A stretch of 64,000 nt of DNA from Aculops lycopersici (Eukaryota; Arthropoda; Arachnida; Trombidiformes; Eriophyidae): contig WNKI01000001.1 in NCBI GenBank assembly GCA_015350385.1, forward strand, positions 8,023,433 through 8,087,432, read 5' to 3'. Below the pieces are notes generated by a model. The model worked only from the letters and a program-made list of their open reading frames with translations, did not search any database and was not told the DNA's origin. How positions within the stretch are numbered: position 1 is the stretch's first letter; each line of letters begins with the position of its first letter. Below are positions 44,065 through 53,170 of this stretch, in pieces. A program made the translations under genes and the position numbers.

Positions 44065-46848
44065 ATTGCCTAGTGGTTACATTGGGACGTGAACAGTCAG
44101 CAGAAAGCAAGCTAGCAAAGAGAGTGGGACGCATAGACAGACAAGCGGAGAGATGATGATAACGTTCATGCGTCCATTATGAAAAGAGCAGTTTTCATTT
44201 CATCTCGAATTCTCAGATTGTCGACTGTTGATAAAGAGGAACAGGACAAACTAGACGCTAGATGGCTGGTTGGTTGGTTGGTTTCACTGACTAGCTCACA
44301 ACAAGCTAATAAGCAACAATTCCGCCCCGAGGTGCCGATGACACCAGTTGATTGGCTCGAGTTCGGATTGCGCAATCGCTCAGCCGGGTGTCAACTCTCG
44401 CTTTTAACTAGAAGCTTAACAAGTTAGTTAGCTAGCTTGCAAGCCAACTTTCAACTTGAATGCGCGAACAACTAGGCGACACTCTCTCTATCCCTCGGAA
44501 GATCAAGTCGCAAGTTGCGAGCGCAATTTAGTTACATAATCTTCGTCATCGTGTCAATCCCGAACAAGACGATGACGCTTACGAGTTAATTAGTGACGCT
44601 CTATAAATTCAAACTAGAAAGCTAGCTAGAGGAAGAGAGGGAGGGACGAAGTAAAGAGATACAACAGAGTTCCGGAGTTCATACAAATCAAATCGACGCT
44701 CAATGCCGCGAGTCATTTTTCCCCAAGAGACAAGAGCGAGATTGAGAGCAGCGACAACAAGTGTCGCCTTTTCCTCCAGCAATCATTCCGGACTTGTACT
44801 CGTCACTTTCGATCCTCCTCCTCGTTTTTCGGTCTCAGTCTCTCTCTCTCTCTTTTTCTGAAGAACAAACTAACATGAGCCTTGCATCGAGTCTATTAGT
44901 TCCGTGGCCGTTACTATTTAGCCGTCTTTACATTATCTTTCCTATCACCTGAGCTTAGCTGACCACTTGGCTTAACTTGGCCCCTCTCGTCGAGCTTGAG
45001 TCAATTTGGCACTCAAATTGGATTAACAGCAAGTGGCAGTGCGCCAAGCAGCGAAAGGGAACAGCAATGGCAGTCAACAAACAGCGAGAGAGAGCCACAA
45101 GCTCGAGGCGACTGATTGGCAAGTGTGAGTCATTCTTGTACTTTACGTTTCAAGAAGCTCAAAATGTGAGAAAGGCCTAAAGAGACTCGCTTAGATCGCC
45201 CATTGAAGCCTTATCCTTTTGGCAGGCCTCCCATTCAATTGCTAGGATGCAGATCGGCTCTCGACATTCCGTGAGCAACTAGCATCTTGATCACTTTCTC
45301 TCCGTTAGCGCAACTGTTATTGTCACTTCGCTCTTGGTTGGTTATCTCAGTTACTCGGAAAAACGAAGTGAGCAATCGGGATATAAACTGATAAAAGGAA
45401 GATGTAGCGACGAGCGCCATTTGCGCGTAAAGTTAATGCGAGACAGACTCACTCACTCGCTTGCTCACTTGGGTTCCTAGGAAACTAAATCAAAGTAACG
45501 GCCGCAGGGTTGCCAAAAGTTTTAGCTTGTGGGAAAACAACAACCACTAGTCACCCGTGTTCTTCGTCGCTTTCCAACGGCAGGCGACATATTTCCCCAG
45601 AAGCACAGCGGGCATCACATGTACAATCTGAATGTTTATACGAACGATAGCGATGAGTCAAAGGCGAAAGTATGCTCCGTGGGGATGGCCAAGCGGGCGG
45701 CAAATCCACTTGTTTGCTTGAGCCGTTGCTGATGTTGTGTTGGTAGTTGTTGTTGCTGCTGATGTTATTCATCAACATTATTCCAAGCACAATCCGTTGA
45801 TTTGGCACCATCAAAGCGGCAGGTTAATCCGATCTGCTGGAGTTCAAAGCAAACAGATGGATGGTCATGAGCAGCAGCAGCAGCAACAACAACAACAACA
45901 TCATTTACGACCACGACGACAAGTGCATCACCAGGACTACCGTGTCTACCTCGAATCTGCAGTTAGCTGCTTGGTGATCCTGCAGTTACGTAGATGGATT
46001 ACTCTTGTGGACGATTGGGCAGGACCACAATCTGGAAGGGCAGGCAAGACGGTGGCGGCGGCGCTGCCGCACTTCGGGTGTGGCGATCGCTCATTGCACT
46101 GGTGGTTGCAGTTGTTGTCGTCGTGGTCGCTTTGGGCGCGGCGCTGTAGTTGGTGCCGATGCAGTATATTCTCTTCCACATCAACAGCAACAACAACAAC
46201 AACTACAACCACAAGGGCGGAACAGCAGCGCCAAATGTGCGCGCGGCGGCCGACGGGCGCAGCACAGACACAAACATGTCCAGTCCAGCAACGAAACACG
46301 ATGACTCATCGACTCGCTAGACTGGCCAGCGCTAAATTTTTCGGCCCAAGTTGCTAAGCCTCCCAGCGCTGCATTGTCCGCCGCGCGTTTGGGCGCGCAG
46401 TTCGGTCACATCACACCAGCAACAGCAACAGCAACAGCAACTACAGCCGCAACACCAACAACCATCAGTTCGCTGCCTTCGCCCTCAGTTTGTGTGTTTG
46501 TGAGAAGAAATGCGCGCTAGGCTAATGAGCGCAACAGCATTGTTGTCGCCTGCCTGCCTGCCTGCCAGCCGCTTGTCTCTGCTTGGTTTGGTCTGCCATT
46601 GGCATTGCCTTCGGTTTGTTGTTCGCCCCAAGTTTGCCTGCAAGTTCGGCGGCCAGCGCAACAGCCGCGCGCAGTCATTGTGGTGCTGGTGGTAGTTGCA
46701 GTTGCCTGTTCGGAGGCTTTGCTGTAGCTGCTGCCCAACGCAGAATAGTTGCCTGCAGTTCAAATGGATGTTGCTGCTGAGCCAGACCAGCGCAAGAATG
46801 AGCGAGAAACAAGATGTTGTTCTGCGGGGCGCACCATTTTGTGCTGCC

Positions 46849-46865
46849 GCCGGCCGTCGGCCGGC
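46849..46865. repeat. GC-rich 8-bp inverted repeat
   Basis: GCCGGCCG and CGGCCGGC flank a single T. It lies in CpG-rich DNA about 530 bp upstream of the Ala-rich gene. Confidence 0.8.
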
Positions 46866-47394
46866 TTGCGGGCCAGCAGCAGCGACGGCGGCGGCGCCAG
46901 GCAGGCAGGCAGACAGACACAGCGTTAGCTGCAACAGCGAGGGAACGAGCCACAGGCAGGCAGCTTTAGCGAACTGCTCGCATACACTCGCACACAGTCA
47001 TTTACGTAGGGTAAGAACGAGAGAGAAGGATCTTTACTACCACAGCCACAGCCACCACCGCCAATCGCACACTTTGGCAAAAGTTTCAAATAGAATCTAT
47101 CTTCGTCTCATTACAACACCTCAACAATCGACATCAATAGATTAATTTTAACTTTAACAACTTACATCAGCTTGACATTGAGGTTAAAAACTTGATACTT
47201 GATTATAATATTCAATAATCCATTTAATTTCATCAACATAGAACACACATAAAACCAACAAGTTAACTCAACACGCAAACAGATAAGCAGACACACGAGT
47301 TCAGCTCGCCCAAATTTTCCCGCGCAACAGACCAATTTTCAAATTCTCTCCTATATCTATACGAAAATAAACCACTTCAAATAACCAAAACAAA

Positions 47395-47859
47395 ATGACA
47401 CAAACGGGGACAGAAGAACAAGCCCAACAACTGGCCGCAAGTGAACAACAGAACAACAATGAGCAAGCTGGTGGCGACCAACAGCAGACACAACAGCAGG
47501 ATCAACAGCAGAGGGCCAAGTCGTGGATGCTGAACTTCCTGAAGAAGCGCGCGCCAAAGCAGTCGGCCGCCGCCAAGGCCCAATCAGCTGCCCAGGCCGC
47601 CGCCAAGGCCGCCGAGGAGGCCGCCAAGTCGGCTGCAATTGCCTCGAAGGCCGCCGAGGAGGCTGCTAAGGCCGCTGATGCCGCCGCTAAGGCGGAGGAG
47701 GAGGCCAAGAGGAGACAGGAGGAGCAACAGAAACTACAAGAGGAGCAGATGAAGAAGCAACAGCAACAAGCGGCCGCCGAGGCAGCGTCAACCACCGAAG
47801 CCGCCGCCGCTGCTGCCACAACGCCAGCCGCTGCCCAACCACAAGCTGCTCAATCGTAA
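47395..47859 (+). CDS. Ala/Gln/Lys/Glu-rich helical protein
   Basis: The product is 154 aa, starting at an ATG in a CAAAATG context favourable in arthropods. After a Gln-rich N-terminus comes a short segment, KSWMLNFLKKRAPKQ. Then about 70 residues consist of repeated AAKAAEEAAK-type units, followed by a charged run rich in Lys, Arg, Glu and Gln, and a tail of Ala and Gln. The pattern predicts one long alpha-helix or coiled coil. There is no signal peptide. The composition recalls LEA-like stress proteins or bacterial TolA-type linkers, but the similarity is compositional and no family can be claimed. An AATAAA lies at 48220-48225. It converges with PRPF4. Confidence 0.75.
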   Translation: MTQTGTEEQAQQLAASEQQNNNEQAGGDQQQTQQQDQQQRAKSWMLNFLKKRAPKQSAAAKAQSAAQAAAKAAEEAAKSAAIASKAAEEAAKAADAAAKAEEEAKRRQEEQQKLQEEQMKKQQQQAAAEAASTTEAAAAAATTPAAAQPQAAQS

Positions 47860-48219
47860 ATAGTATATTGTAACGATCCCTATATGATTATGATATTATG
47901 AAAATGACCACAACAAGTTTGATGAAATGAATAGCATTAGCGTGTTAACGCACGAACGTGAACAAAATATGAACGCGCAAGTGCGCGCGTATCTATTCGT
48001 GGGGATACCAACCAAAGTAAACCATCGACAACAACAACCACATCACCATCAGAGTAGCATCATTGTGACATCCACCACAACTATCATCATTATTAATACA
48101 AGAAAAAGAGGAGAACAATTATACAAGACAAGAGGAGAAATACGCCCAACCAAAACCACAAACTTCATCACATTATCATCATCTTTATAGAGAAATTAAC
48201 TTTTACTTTTGACGAGTTC

Positions 48220-48225
48220 AATAAA
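48220..48225 (+). terminator. Polyadenylation signal AATAAA
   Basis: It lies 361 nt after the stop of the Ala-rich protein gene, the first canonical hexamer I see downstream. Confidence 0.5.
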
Positions 48226-48297
48226 CAGTATAATCATATACACGATACCAAATATCATACACTTTCTATAAGCGTAACAACAAGAACAAAATACTAC

Positions 48298-48303
48298 TTT
48301 ATT
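48298..48303 (-). terminator. Polyadenylation signal for PRPF4
   Basis: AATAAA on the minus strand lies 18 nt beyond the PRPF4 stop codon, implying a very short 3' UTR. Confidence 0.6.
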
Positions 48304-48320
48304 TGATTTGAGCTCAAGGA

Positions 48321-49658
48321 CTAAGTCGTGGTGTCCATCAGTTTAGTTGACCACAACTTGATGGTTTCAAAGTGGCAACTAACCATGAATTCGCTGTTCG
48401 TGGACAGGTCTATTTTCGACACTCGGTGCTCGAAGGCATCCAATGTCTTTATTGGGGCTCGAGTTTGTATCGACCATAGCTTGACAGTCTTGTCAAAAGA
48501 TGAGGTGGCCAAGAAGAATCCGTTCTCTTTTTCGAACATTACAGTTGTAACTGCATGAGTATGCGCTGGAATAGTGTGTTCTAGTTTCCTCTGTCTCAGA
48601 TTCCATATTTTCACTGAATTGTCCAAACTGCCTGTGGCTATATGGTAACCATTAGGCGATATATCTACTGATCTGATGCCCTTTGTATGTCCCTCAAACA
48701 TATGAATTGATTTGCCGATTCTCAGATCCCATACCCGACAGTATGAGTCCAAACCAGCTGAGGCAGCCAGTGATCCGTCAGGATGGAAGGCGATATCAAA
48801 CACTGAATCTGAATGACCTTTTTGGTGTAAAACTTCAGATTCGGTGACCAGGTCCCAAAAGCGCCATGAGTTGTCCGAGCAGCAGCTAGCCACATACTGA
48901 CCACTTGGGTGGTATCTAACACGAAAGACTTGCCATTTCTGGGGTTCAGATAGTCGGCAAACAGGTGATTGATCAATGAGATTCCACATAAAAATCGAGC
49001 CGTCCATTGAGCATGAAGTCAAGTTGGCCGCCTGGGGGGCCAACTCTGTCCCCGATTTGGGGCTGAAAATTATGAAATTTGCATGCCCTTGGTGGCCATT
49101 GTAGGTGAGATGAGGCTCAAGGCTAAAGTCTGGCTGGTTCGACCACAATTTGCATCGGCCATTCAAGGCCGAAGTGGCTACTAGCGAGGCACTCGAATTA
49201 AAATTGCAACTTGTCAAAGTTTTCAGTCCTGAGTTGTCATCGTCTAAAAAACTTCCACAGTCTTCTATCTGTCTTATGCTATCTATGAGTTCTAATTGAG
49301 GGTTGAGTCTAGTTGTGAGTGGGTCTAATTGATTTAGTTTCGCCATGTCAAGTCTGGCGCTACTTTGTTTCAAGCTATAAGCAGCAATTCTGTTCCTAAT
49401 GTCTCTCAAGAGTTCGCTTCCTGGATGATAGAAGGTCTCATCCTGTTCCTTGTCCTCAATTTTCTGCTCTTGATAAATTTGAAGCTTGGCTCTCTCTTCA
49501 GGTGAGAGAATTGCCAGAAACCTACCTAGTCTATTTCGTCTCTCGGTTGGACCCTCACCGAAATAGGTCATCGGCTCGTCGAGATCCCGAAGTTGCCTCC
49601 TGACAACATTGTCGTCGATCGGTATCACAATCGTTCCTGTGTTTGATATTACTACCAT
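48321..49658 (-). CDS. PRPF4: U4/U6 small nuclear ribonucleoprotein Prp4
   Basis: This 445-aa protein is a core component of the U4/U6-U5 tri-snRNP in the spliceosome. The N-terminal residues 15-60, with VRRQLRDLDEP and FGEGPTERRNRL, match the conserved Prp4 (SFM) motif that contacts U4/U6 snRNP partners. The C-terminal 290 residues form a seven-bladed WD40 propeller, seen as FMWNLIDQS, WRFWDLV, CRVWDLRIG, VKIWNLRQR and VKLWSIQTR. Human PRPF4 has 522 aa; the shortening is N-terminal to the Prp4 motif. The gene is intronless and head-to-head with ALKBH4, 279 bp apart. Confidence 0.95.
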   Translation of the reverse strand: MVVISNTGTIVIPIDDNVVRRQLRDLDEPMTYFGEGPTERRNRLGRFLAILSPEERAKLQIYQEQKIEDKEQDETFYHPGSELLRDIRNRIAAYSLKQSSARLDMAKLNQLDPLTTRLNPQLELIDSIRQIEDCGSFLDDDNSGLKTLTSCNFNSSASLVATSALNGRCKLWSNQPDFSLEPHLTYNGHQGHANFIIFSPKSGTELAPQAANLTSCSMDGSIFMWNLIDQSPVCRLSEPQKWQVFRVRYHPSGQYVASCCSDNSWRFWDLVTESEVLHQKGHSDSVFDIAFHPDGSLAASAGLDSYCRVWDLRIGKSIHMFEGHTKGIRSVDISPNGYHIATGSLDNSVKIWNLRQRKLEHTIPAHTHAVTTVMFEKENGFFLATSSFDKTVKLWSIQTRAPIKTLDAFEHRVSKIDLSTNSEFMVSCHFETIKLWSTKLMDTTT

Positions 49659-49937
49659 GATGACTGATAGATTCTAATATAATATTATCTAATTCATGTA
49701 AGTTCATAATACATATCGACAATAGGACGATAGAGTGTAGGTAGTAGATGTATTTCAAGAATTTGATGCAAGAGCGAGGAACGAACTCCACATGGGATCA
49801 GCGGCAGCGCGTATTATTCCAAGGTGCGTGGCAAAACCAAAACAACTTCACTTATTCATTGGAATAAAATTGAAACCTTGCATCATGGTTTTTAATTATT
49901 TCTATTATCATTACTAGTTGGCAAGTTTGATAGCAAT
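49659..49937. promoter_or_regulatory. Divergent promoter of PRPF4 and ALKBH4
   Basis: Only 279 bp separate the two start codons, so one short region must drive both genes. It is AT-rich. No canonical TATA box stands out for either gene. Confidence 0.6.
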
Positions 49938-50690
49938 ATGGCTGATTGGGTTCCCTCAAAACCAATCTATATATTCTGCCCAGAATGCGGCGATAGAGCT
50001 TGGATCAAAGATAACCACCAGGACCACCACGAGACATCAAGTGTCGATAGTGTAAAAATCGGAGGAGTAAGTGTGATAAATAACTTCGTTTCAGTTGAGG
50101 AAGAGCAACAGCTTATTGAACTGATTGATACGAGAAAGCCCTGGCAACCCTCACAAGAGGGTAGAGCTAAGCAAGACTATGGACCTAAAGTTAGCTTTCT
50201 CAAGAAGAAAGTTTCGGTCGGGGACTTTAATGGCTTTCCAGATTTTGCATCTAATTTATTTGATCGGATGCGAATAAAAGAATCCAATCTGATGCATGGA
50301 TTTGTTCCAGTTGAATTCTGCATCCTAGAGTACACCCCCGAGCGAGGTTCCTACATAAGGCCACACTATGACGACAAATGGATTTGGGGCGATCGATTGA
50401 TAACTGTGAATCTCCTCAGTGAAACAACCCTACGTTTAACTCGTGAATTCAATATACCCCCCTATGAAATTGCTATCCGCATGCCAGCTAGATCTCTTGT
50501 TGTTGTTAGCGGCGAGGCCAGATATGATTGGCATCATGGTATCCACAAGTACGATGTAAAATCAAGACGAATAGCAATGACCTGGCGTGAGTTTAGCGAT
50601 GAGATTGTGAAGGATGAGGAATACCACGATCTAGTTACTGAGGTGTTTACCATCGCCAGTCAAATGAAAGATGCTTCCGATCCAGGATAA
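49938..50690 (+). CDS. ALKBH4: AlkB homologue 4, Fe(II)/2-oxoglutarate dioxygenase
   Basis: The 250-aa product matches ALKBH4, a 2-oxoglutarate-dependent oxygenase reported to demethylate actin Lys84 and to act on other substrates. The N-terminus has a CPECG zinc-like knuckle at residues 14-18, as in ALKBH4 orthologues. The iron ligands are visible as HYD (His143, Asp145) and a distal His in WHHGIH (His200). The 2OG-binding arginines follow at Arg210-211 (SRRIAMTWRE). The blocks PVEFCILEYTPERGSYI and WGDRLITVNLLS are close to the human protein. Length is a little shorter than human (302 aa). All catalytic residues are present. Confidence 0.93.
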   Translation: MADWVPSKPIYIFCPECGDRAWIKDNHQDHHETSSVDSVKIGGVSVINNFVSVEEEQQLIELIDTRKPWQPSQEGRAKQDYGPKVSFLKKKVSVGDFNGFPDFASNLFDRMRIKESNLMHGFVPVEFCILEYTPERGSYIRPHYDDKWIWGDRLITVNLLSETTLRLTREFNIPPYEIAIRMPARSLVVVSGEARYDWHHGIHKYDVKSRRIAMTWREFSDEIVKDEEYHDLVTEVFTIASQMKDASDPG

Positions 50691-50847
50691 TACACTAAAT
50701 GAGGCCTTCAATCCGAATTGGCTTAGTGTCGACGCGCAATATTCATTAACCCATACTATTGTGATAATGGAAGAGAGTTACCGGATGTTAGCTAGACTAA
50801 AACCTTTTTCGAACTACCACTTCCGCTTGTGAATTGAAAAATTATAC

Positions 50848-51042
50848 TTACAACACCAAGTCGTCGTTCATTATCATGTTGTTCATTCCTGGCATCAAGA
50901 TGACATCTTGAGAGAAATCATCATTCTCTATTATAGATGGCATCCCATTATCGTCCACCATAATCAAGTCAGCCCTGATTAGTCTTAAGAACGTCAAGAT
51001 GAGTATACAAAAAACTATTAGCTGAAGAGTTATCACTTGCAT
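50848..51042 (-). CDS. Small secreted acidic peptide
   Basis: A 64-aa product begins with a strong signal peptide (residues 1-24, ending RLIRA) and a 40-residue acidic, Met/Asp/Asn-rich mature part with no cysteine. The frame ends just inside a perfect donor-like GTAAGTAT, so splicing to another short 3' exon is possible and the C-terminus is uncertain. It has no recognised family. It lies between ALKBH4 (plus) and golgin-84 (minus). Similar in type to the peptide gene at 61048, though the sequences do not obviously align. Confidence 0.5.
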   Translation of the reverse strand: MQVITLQLIVFCILILTFLRLIRADLIMVDDNGMPSIIENDDFSQDVILMPGMNNMIMNDDLVL

Positions 51043-51376
51043 ATTGTAGGTGGGTTTTGTGGTCTGAGGTTTTGCAATTGAAACTGATAAAACTTTTCAA
51101 CTTATTATCTTTGTTCGTGATGTTGAGAATGTATATGCTGTTCTTCACCAACTTTATCCGAAATTCAAATGAGAGGTATGCAAATGAAGTTACATCAGCA
51201 CCGAATCTGATGCTACAGTCTTTTCGCATGACTGGTTATTGCGCTCTTATCAAGACTACCGCGACAGGAGATGGTTGATCTAAAGTAAAAAATGTTCACA
51301 TCGACCTTTTTTTATTCATTCATACAATAATAAAATTATGTAATGGTAATAATTAACTGTCAGCTTTTTGATTCAT
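51043..51376. other. Short intergenic region, golgin-84 3' end
   Basis: No gene is seen. An AATAAA on the minus strand (TTTATT at 51311-51316) lies about 60 nt beyond the golgin-84 stop. Confidence 0.5.
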
Positions 51377-52522
51377 TCATAAGCTGACTGAATGTAAACT
51401 CTGCTTGCTATGAAGGTTGTTCTCACTATTGGTTGACGGATTTAGTAAATCTTCTTGCTGTTGCTTCACTTGCTTGGACAGGTCGCCTGTTGGATTGTTT
51501 GATTGATAGAATAGTAACACATAGACAACGAGTAATTGTAGCAACACCATGTAAACAAGAGCTACATACTTCATCCTTGGATATGCTCGGAAATAATAAT
51601 TCAACTGCCGCGCGTAGCTACCCATAGTTCGTTGCGTTCTAGCCAACCCTAACCTCATCTGATTCCCGATCATTCTTAGATTTGAGTTGCCTGTCTGACG
51701 AGCCAAACGGCTTATGACTGATTGCAAACTGAACGAGGATCTCCTCTTCAAGGCTGTCTGTTTGAAGTATCGACTGGCCATGTTATTTCTACTTGCCGGT
51801 GACCGACCATCAAGCCGATCGTCTGGAAAGTCAATACTGAAAGAGGAGGAGGTGGTCAGACTGTTGGCCTTAAGGTAGTGGTCATTAGGATGATAATGAT
51901 TGTTGTCGGCTTGTGATTGTGAACTGGTTGTGGCTAGTAGTGGTTGACTATCGAAATGTGATGAGTAGGGTGTCTGGTGGTTATTGTTGTTAGATGGCTG
52001 CGACAAGAGATTGTACTCCTCAAGGCTCCTCTTGATTGAGGCACGAATATCGTCAGCTGCCGGTTTTGTTACGGGGGTCTGTTGCCTTTTCGTCTTGGAA
52101 TTGGCCACACCATTAGCTCTAATGTGGGTATTCTTATTGGCTCTGTTGTTAGATTCGATGGTGTCATCTTGAATCATTGTTTTTTCGAGGATATCATTGA
52201 GTTTGAAGTCTATCTTATTCTGCTCACTATTATCCTCCAACGAAATTTCTCTTATTGGTTCGATTTCTCCAACATCTTGAGATGTAGCTATCCTTTCCTC
52301 TTGTAGGGGTTCATTTCTGATATCACCAATAAGAGGCTCTTCCTGTACCACCGCTTCTTGCAGGGTCCGGCTTCGATTTGGATTTATGGTATCGATCGTT
52401 TTCTCGATAATCTTGTTGCCCCTCAGCAGATTATCTGGATTTTGCAAGGCTTGCGCGGCATCCTGGTCTAACTTGACCAGCATGGCCTCAGCCTTACTGG
52501 TTATTTCGCTAAACCAAGACAT
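51377..52522 (-). CDS. GOLGA5: Golgin-84 homologue lacking the coiled-coil rod
   Basis: The 381-aa product starts at ATG 52522 with MSWFSEITSKAEAMLVKLD, matching the conserved N-terminus of golgin-84, a Golgi membrane tether that binds COG and acts in intra-Golgi transport. The C-terminus has a basic stretch and then a single membrane anchor, YVALVYMVLLQLLVVYVLLF, in the position and style of golgin-84. Between them, where animal golgin-84 (human 731 aa) has several hundred residues of coiled coil, this protein has only Asn/Ser/Gln-rich disordered sequence and a short basic segment. A longer upstream frame exists, but the ATG at 52522 fits the conserved start. Intronless; head-to-head with the PAN-domain gene. 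Confidence 0.82.
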   Translation of the reverse strand: MSWFSEITSKAEAMLVKLDQDAAQALQNPDNLLRGNKIIEKTIDTINPNRSRTLQEAVVQEEPLIGDIRNEPLQEERIATSQDVGEIEPIREISLEDNSEQNKIDFKLNDILEKTMIQDDTIESNNRANKNTHIRANGVANSKTKRQQTPVTKPAADDIRASIKRSLEEYNLLSQPSNNNNHQTPYSSHFDSQPLLATTSSQSQADNNHYHPNDHYLKANSLTTSSSFSIDFPDDRLDGRSPASRNNMASRYFKQTALKRRSSFSLQSVISRLARQTGNSNLRMIGNQMRLGLARTQRTMGSYARQLNYYFRAYPRMKYVALVYMVLLQLLVVYVLLFYQSNNPTGDLSKQVKQQQEDLLNPSTNSENNLHSKQSLHSVSL

Positions 52523-53170
52523 AATATTTTTAAATTTATTTATAAACAACAATAAACCTTCTCTTGGAAAGCTTGTTTTTTCTTCTTCAACGCGCTTCAG
52601 AGCTCCTCTCACTCTGAAACGCACATGCGTGCGGCTCTCTGGCCTTACGTTCTCTCAAACCGAAAGTTGCCGTAGTTAACGTTACCGGTGTTCTGACATG
52701 ACCTTGATACACATTGGGTTTAATCAGATTATCCATTTGATGGATACCGAAATCTCACTAAGAAACTATAGCAGGTCTCCTCAATGAGGCCATCATCAGC
52801 AAAATAGTTAAGTTTGCTGGCCTTGAAACCCATCAGCTGACTTGGCGCCAAATGGACAGGTGCCCTTTCGAAGGCTTTTGAAACAATTCTCTAAATTTAC
52901 AGACACAACACTTGTTTAGAACTTTCTGTTATGATCAAATTACAGATAAAGCGGCTGAATTTTGATAGTCGACAACCAATTGCACATTACTCCTGTCGAG
53001 TAAACGACCACCTGCTGCGTAGCCAGGTGCCAATGTTGCCGACACCTAGACCCTCACCTACCATAAATCTAACACCGACTGTTTTTCATAAAATCGACTT
53101 GTATCTACATTCTATTTGTATCTTCATGACGATTTATAAACATCCATATTATCCGTCAACATCCGTCAAG
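52523..53170. promoter_or_regulatory. Divergent region of golgin-84 and the PAN-domain gene
   Basis: This 648-bp stretch separates two divergent genes. It carries no other supported gene and no strong TATA box; a frame open upstream of 53171 does not resemble protein. Confidence 0.45.

Larger units (their letters stand above)
35732..47394. promoter_or_regulatory. Large gene-free region rich in palindromes and simple repeats
   Basis: I find no supportable gene over 11.6 kb. Several perfect palindromes are listed separately. CAACARGTKG occurs at 35982, 39234, 39327, 39399, 43435 and 44755. Simple tracts include CTG/GTT runs (36390-36430), (GGACT)n (38347), (GAGCTT)n (43181-43201), (CT)n (44031-44060), CAG/CAA (45870-45902, 46410-46442) and TGCC (46549-46567). 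The last kilobase before 47.4 kb is GC- and CpG-richer, as expected upstream of a gene. The region may be regulatory DNA or intron of a gene outside the window. Confidence 0.35.

Noticed and set aside
20298..47394. tRNA, rRNA, snRNA or CRISPR-like arrays in the gene desert
   Set aside because: I found no tRNA T-arm GGTTCGAATCC-type box with a matching A box, no conserved rRNA or snRNA blocks, and no regularly spaced repeats with unique spacers.
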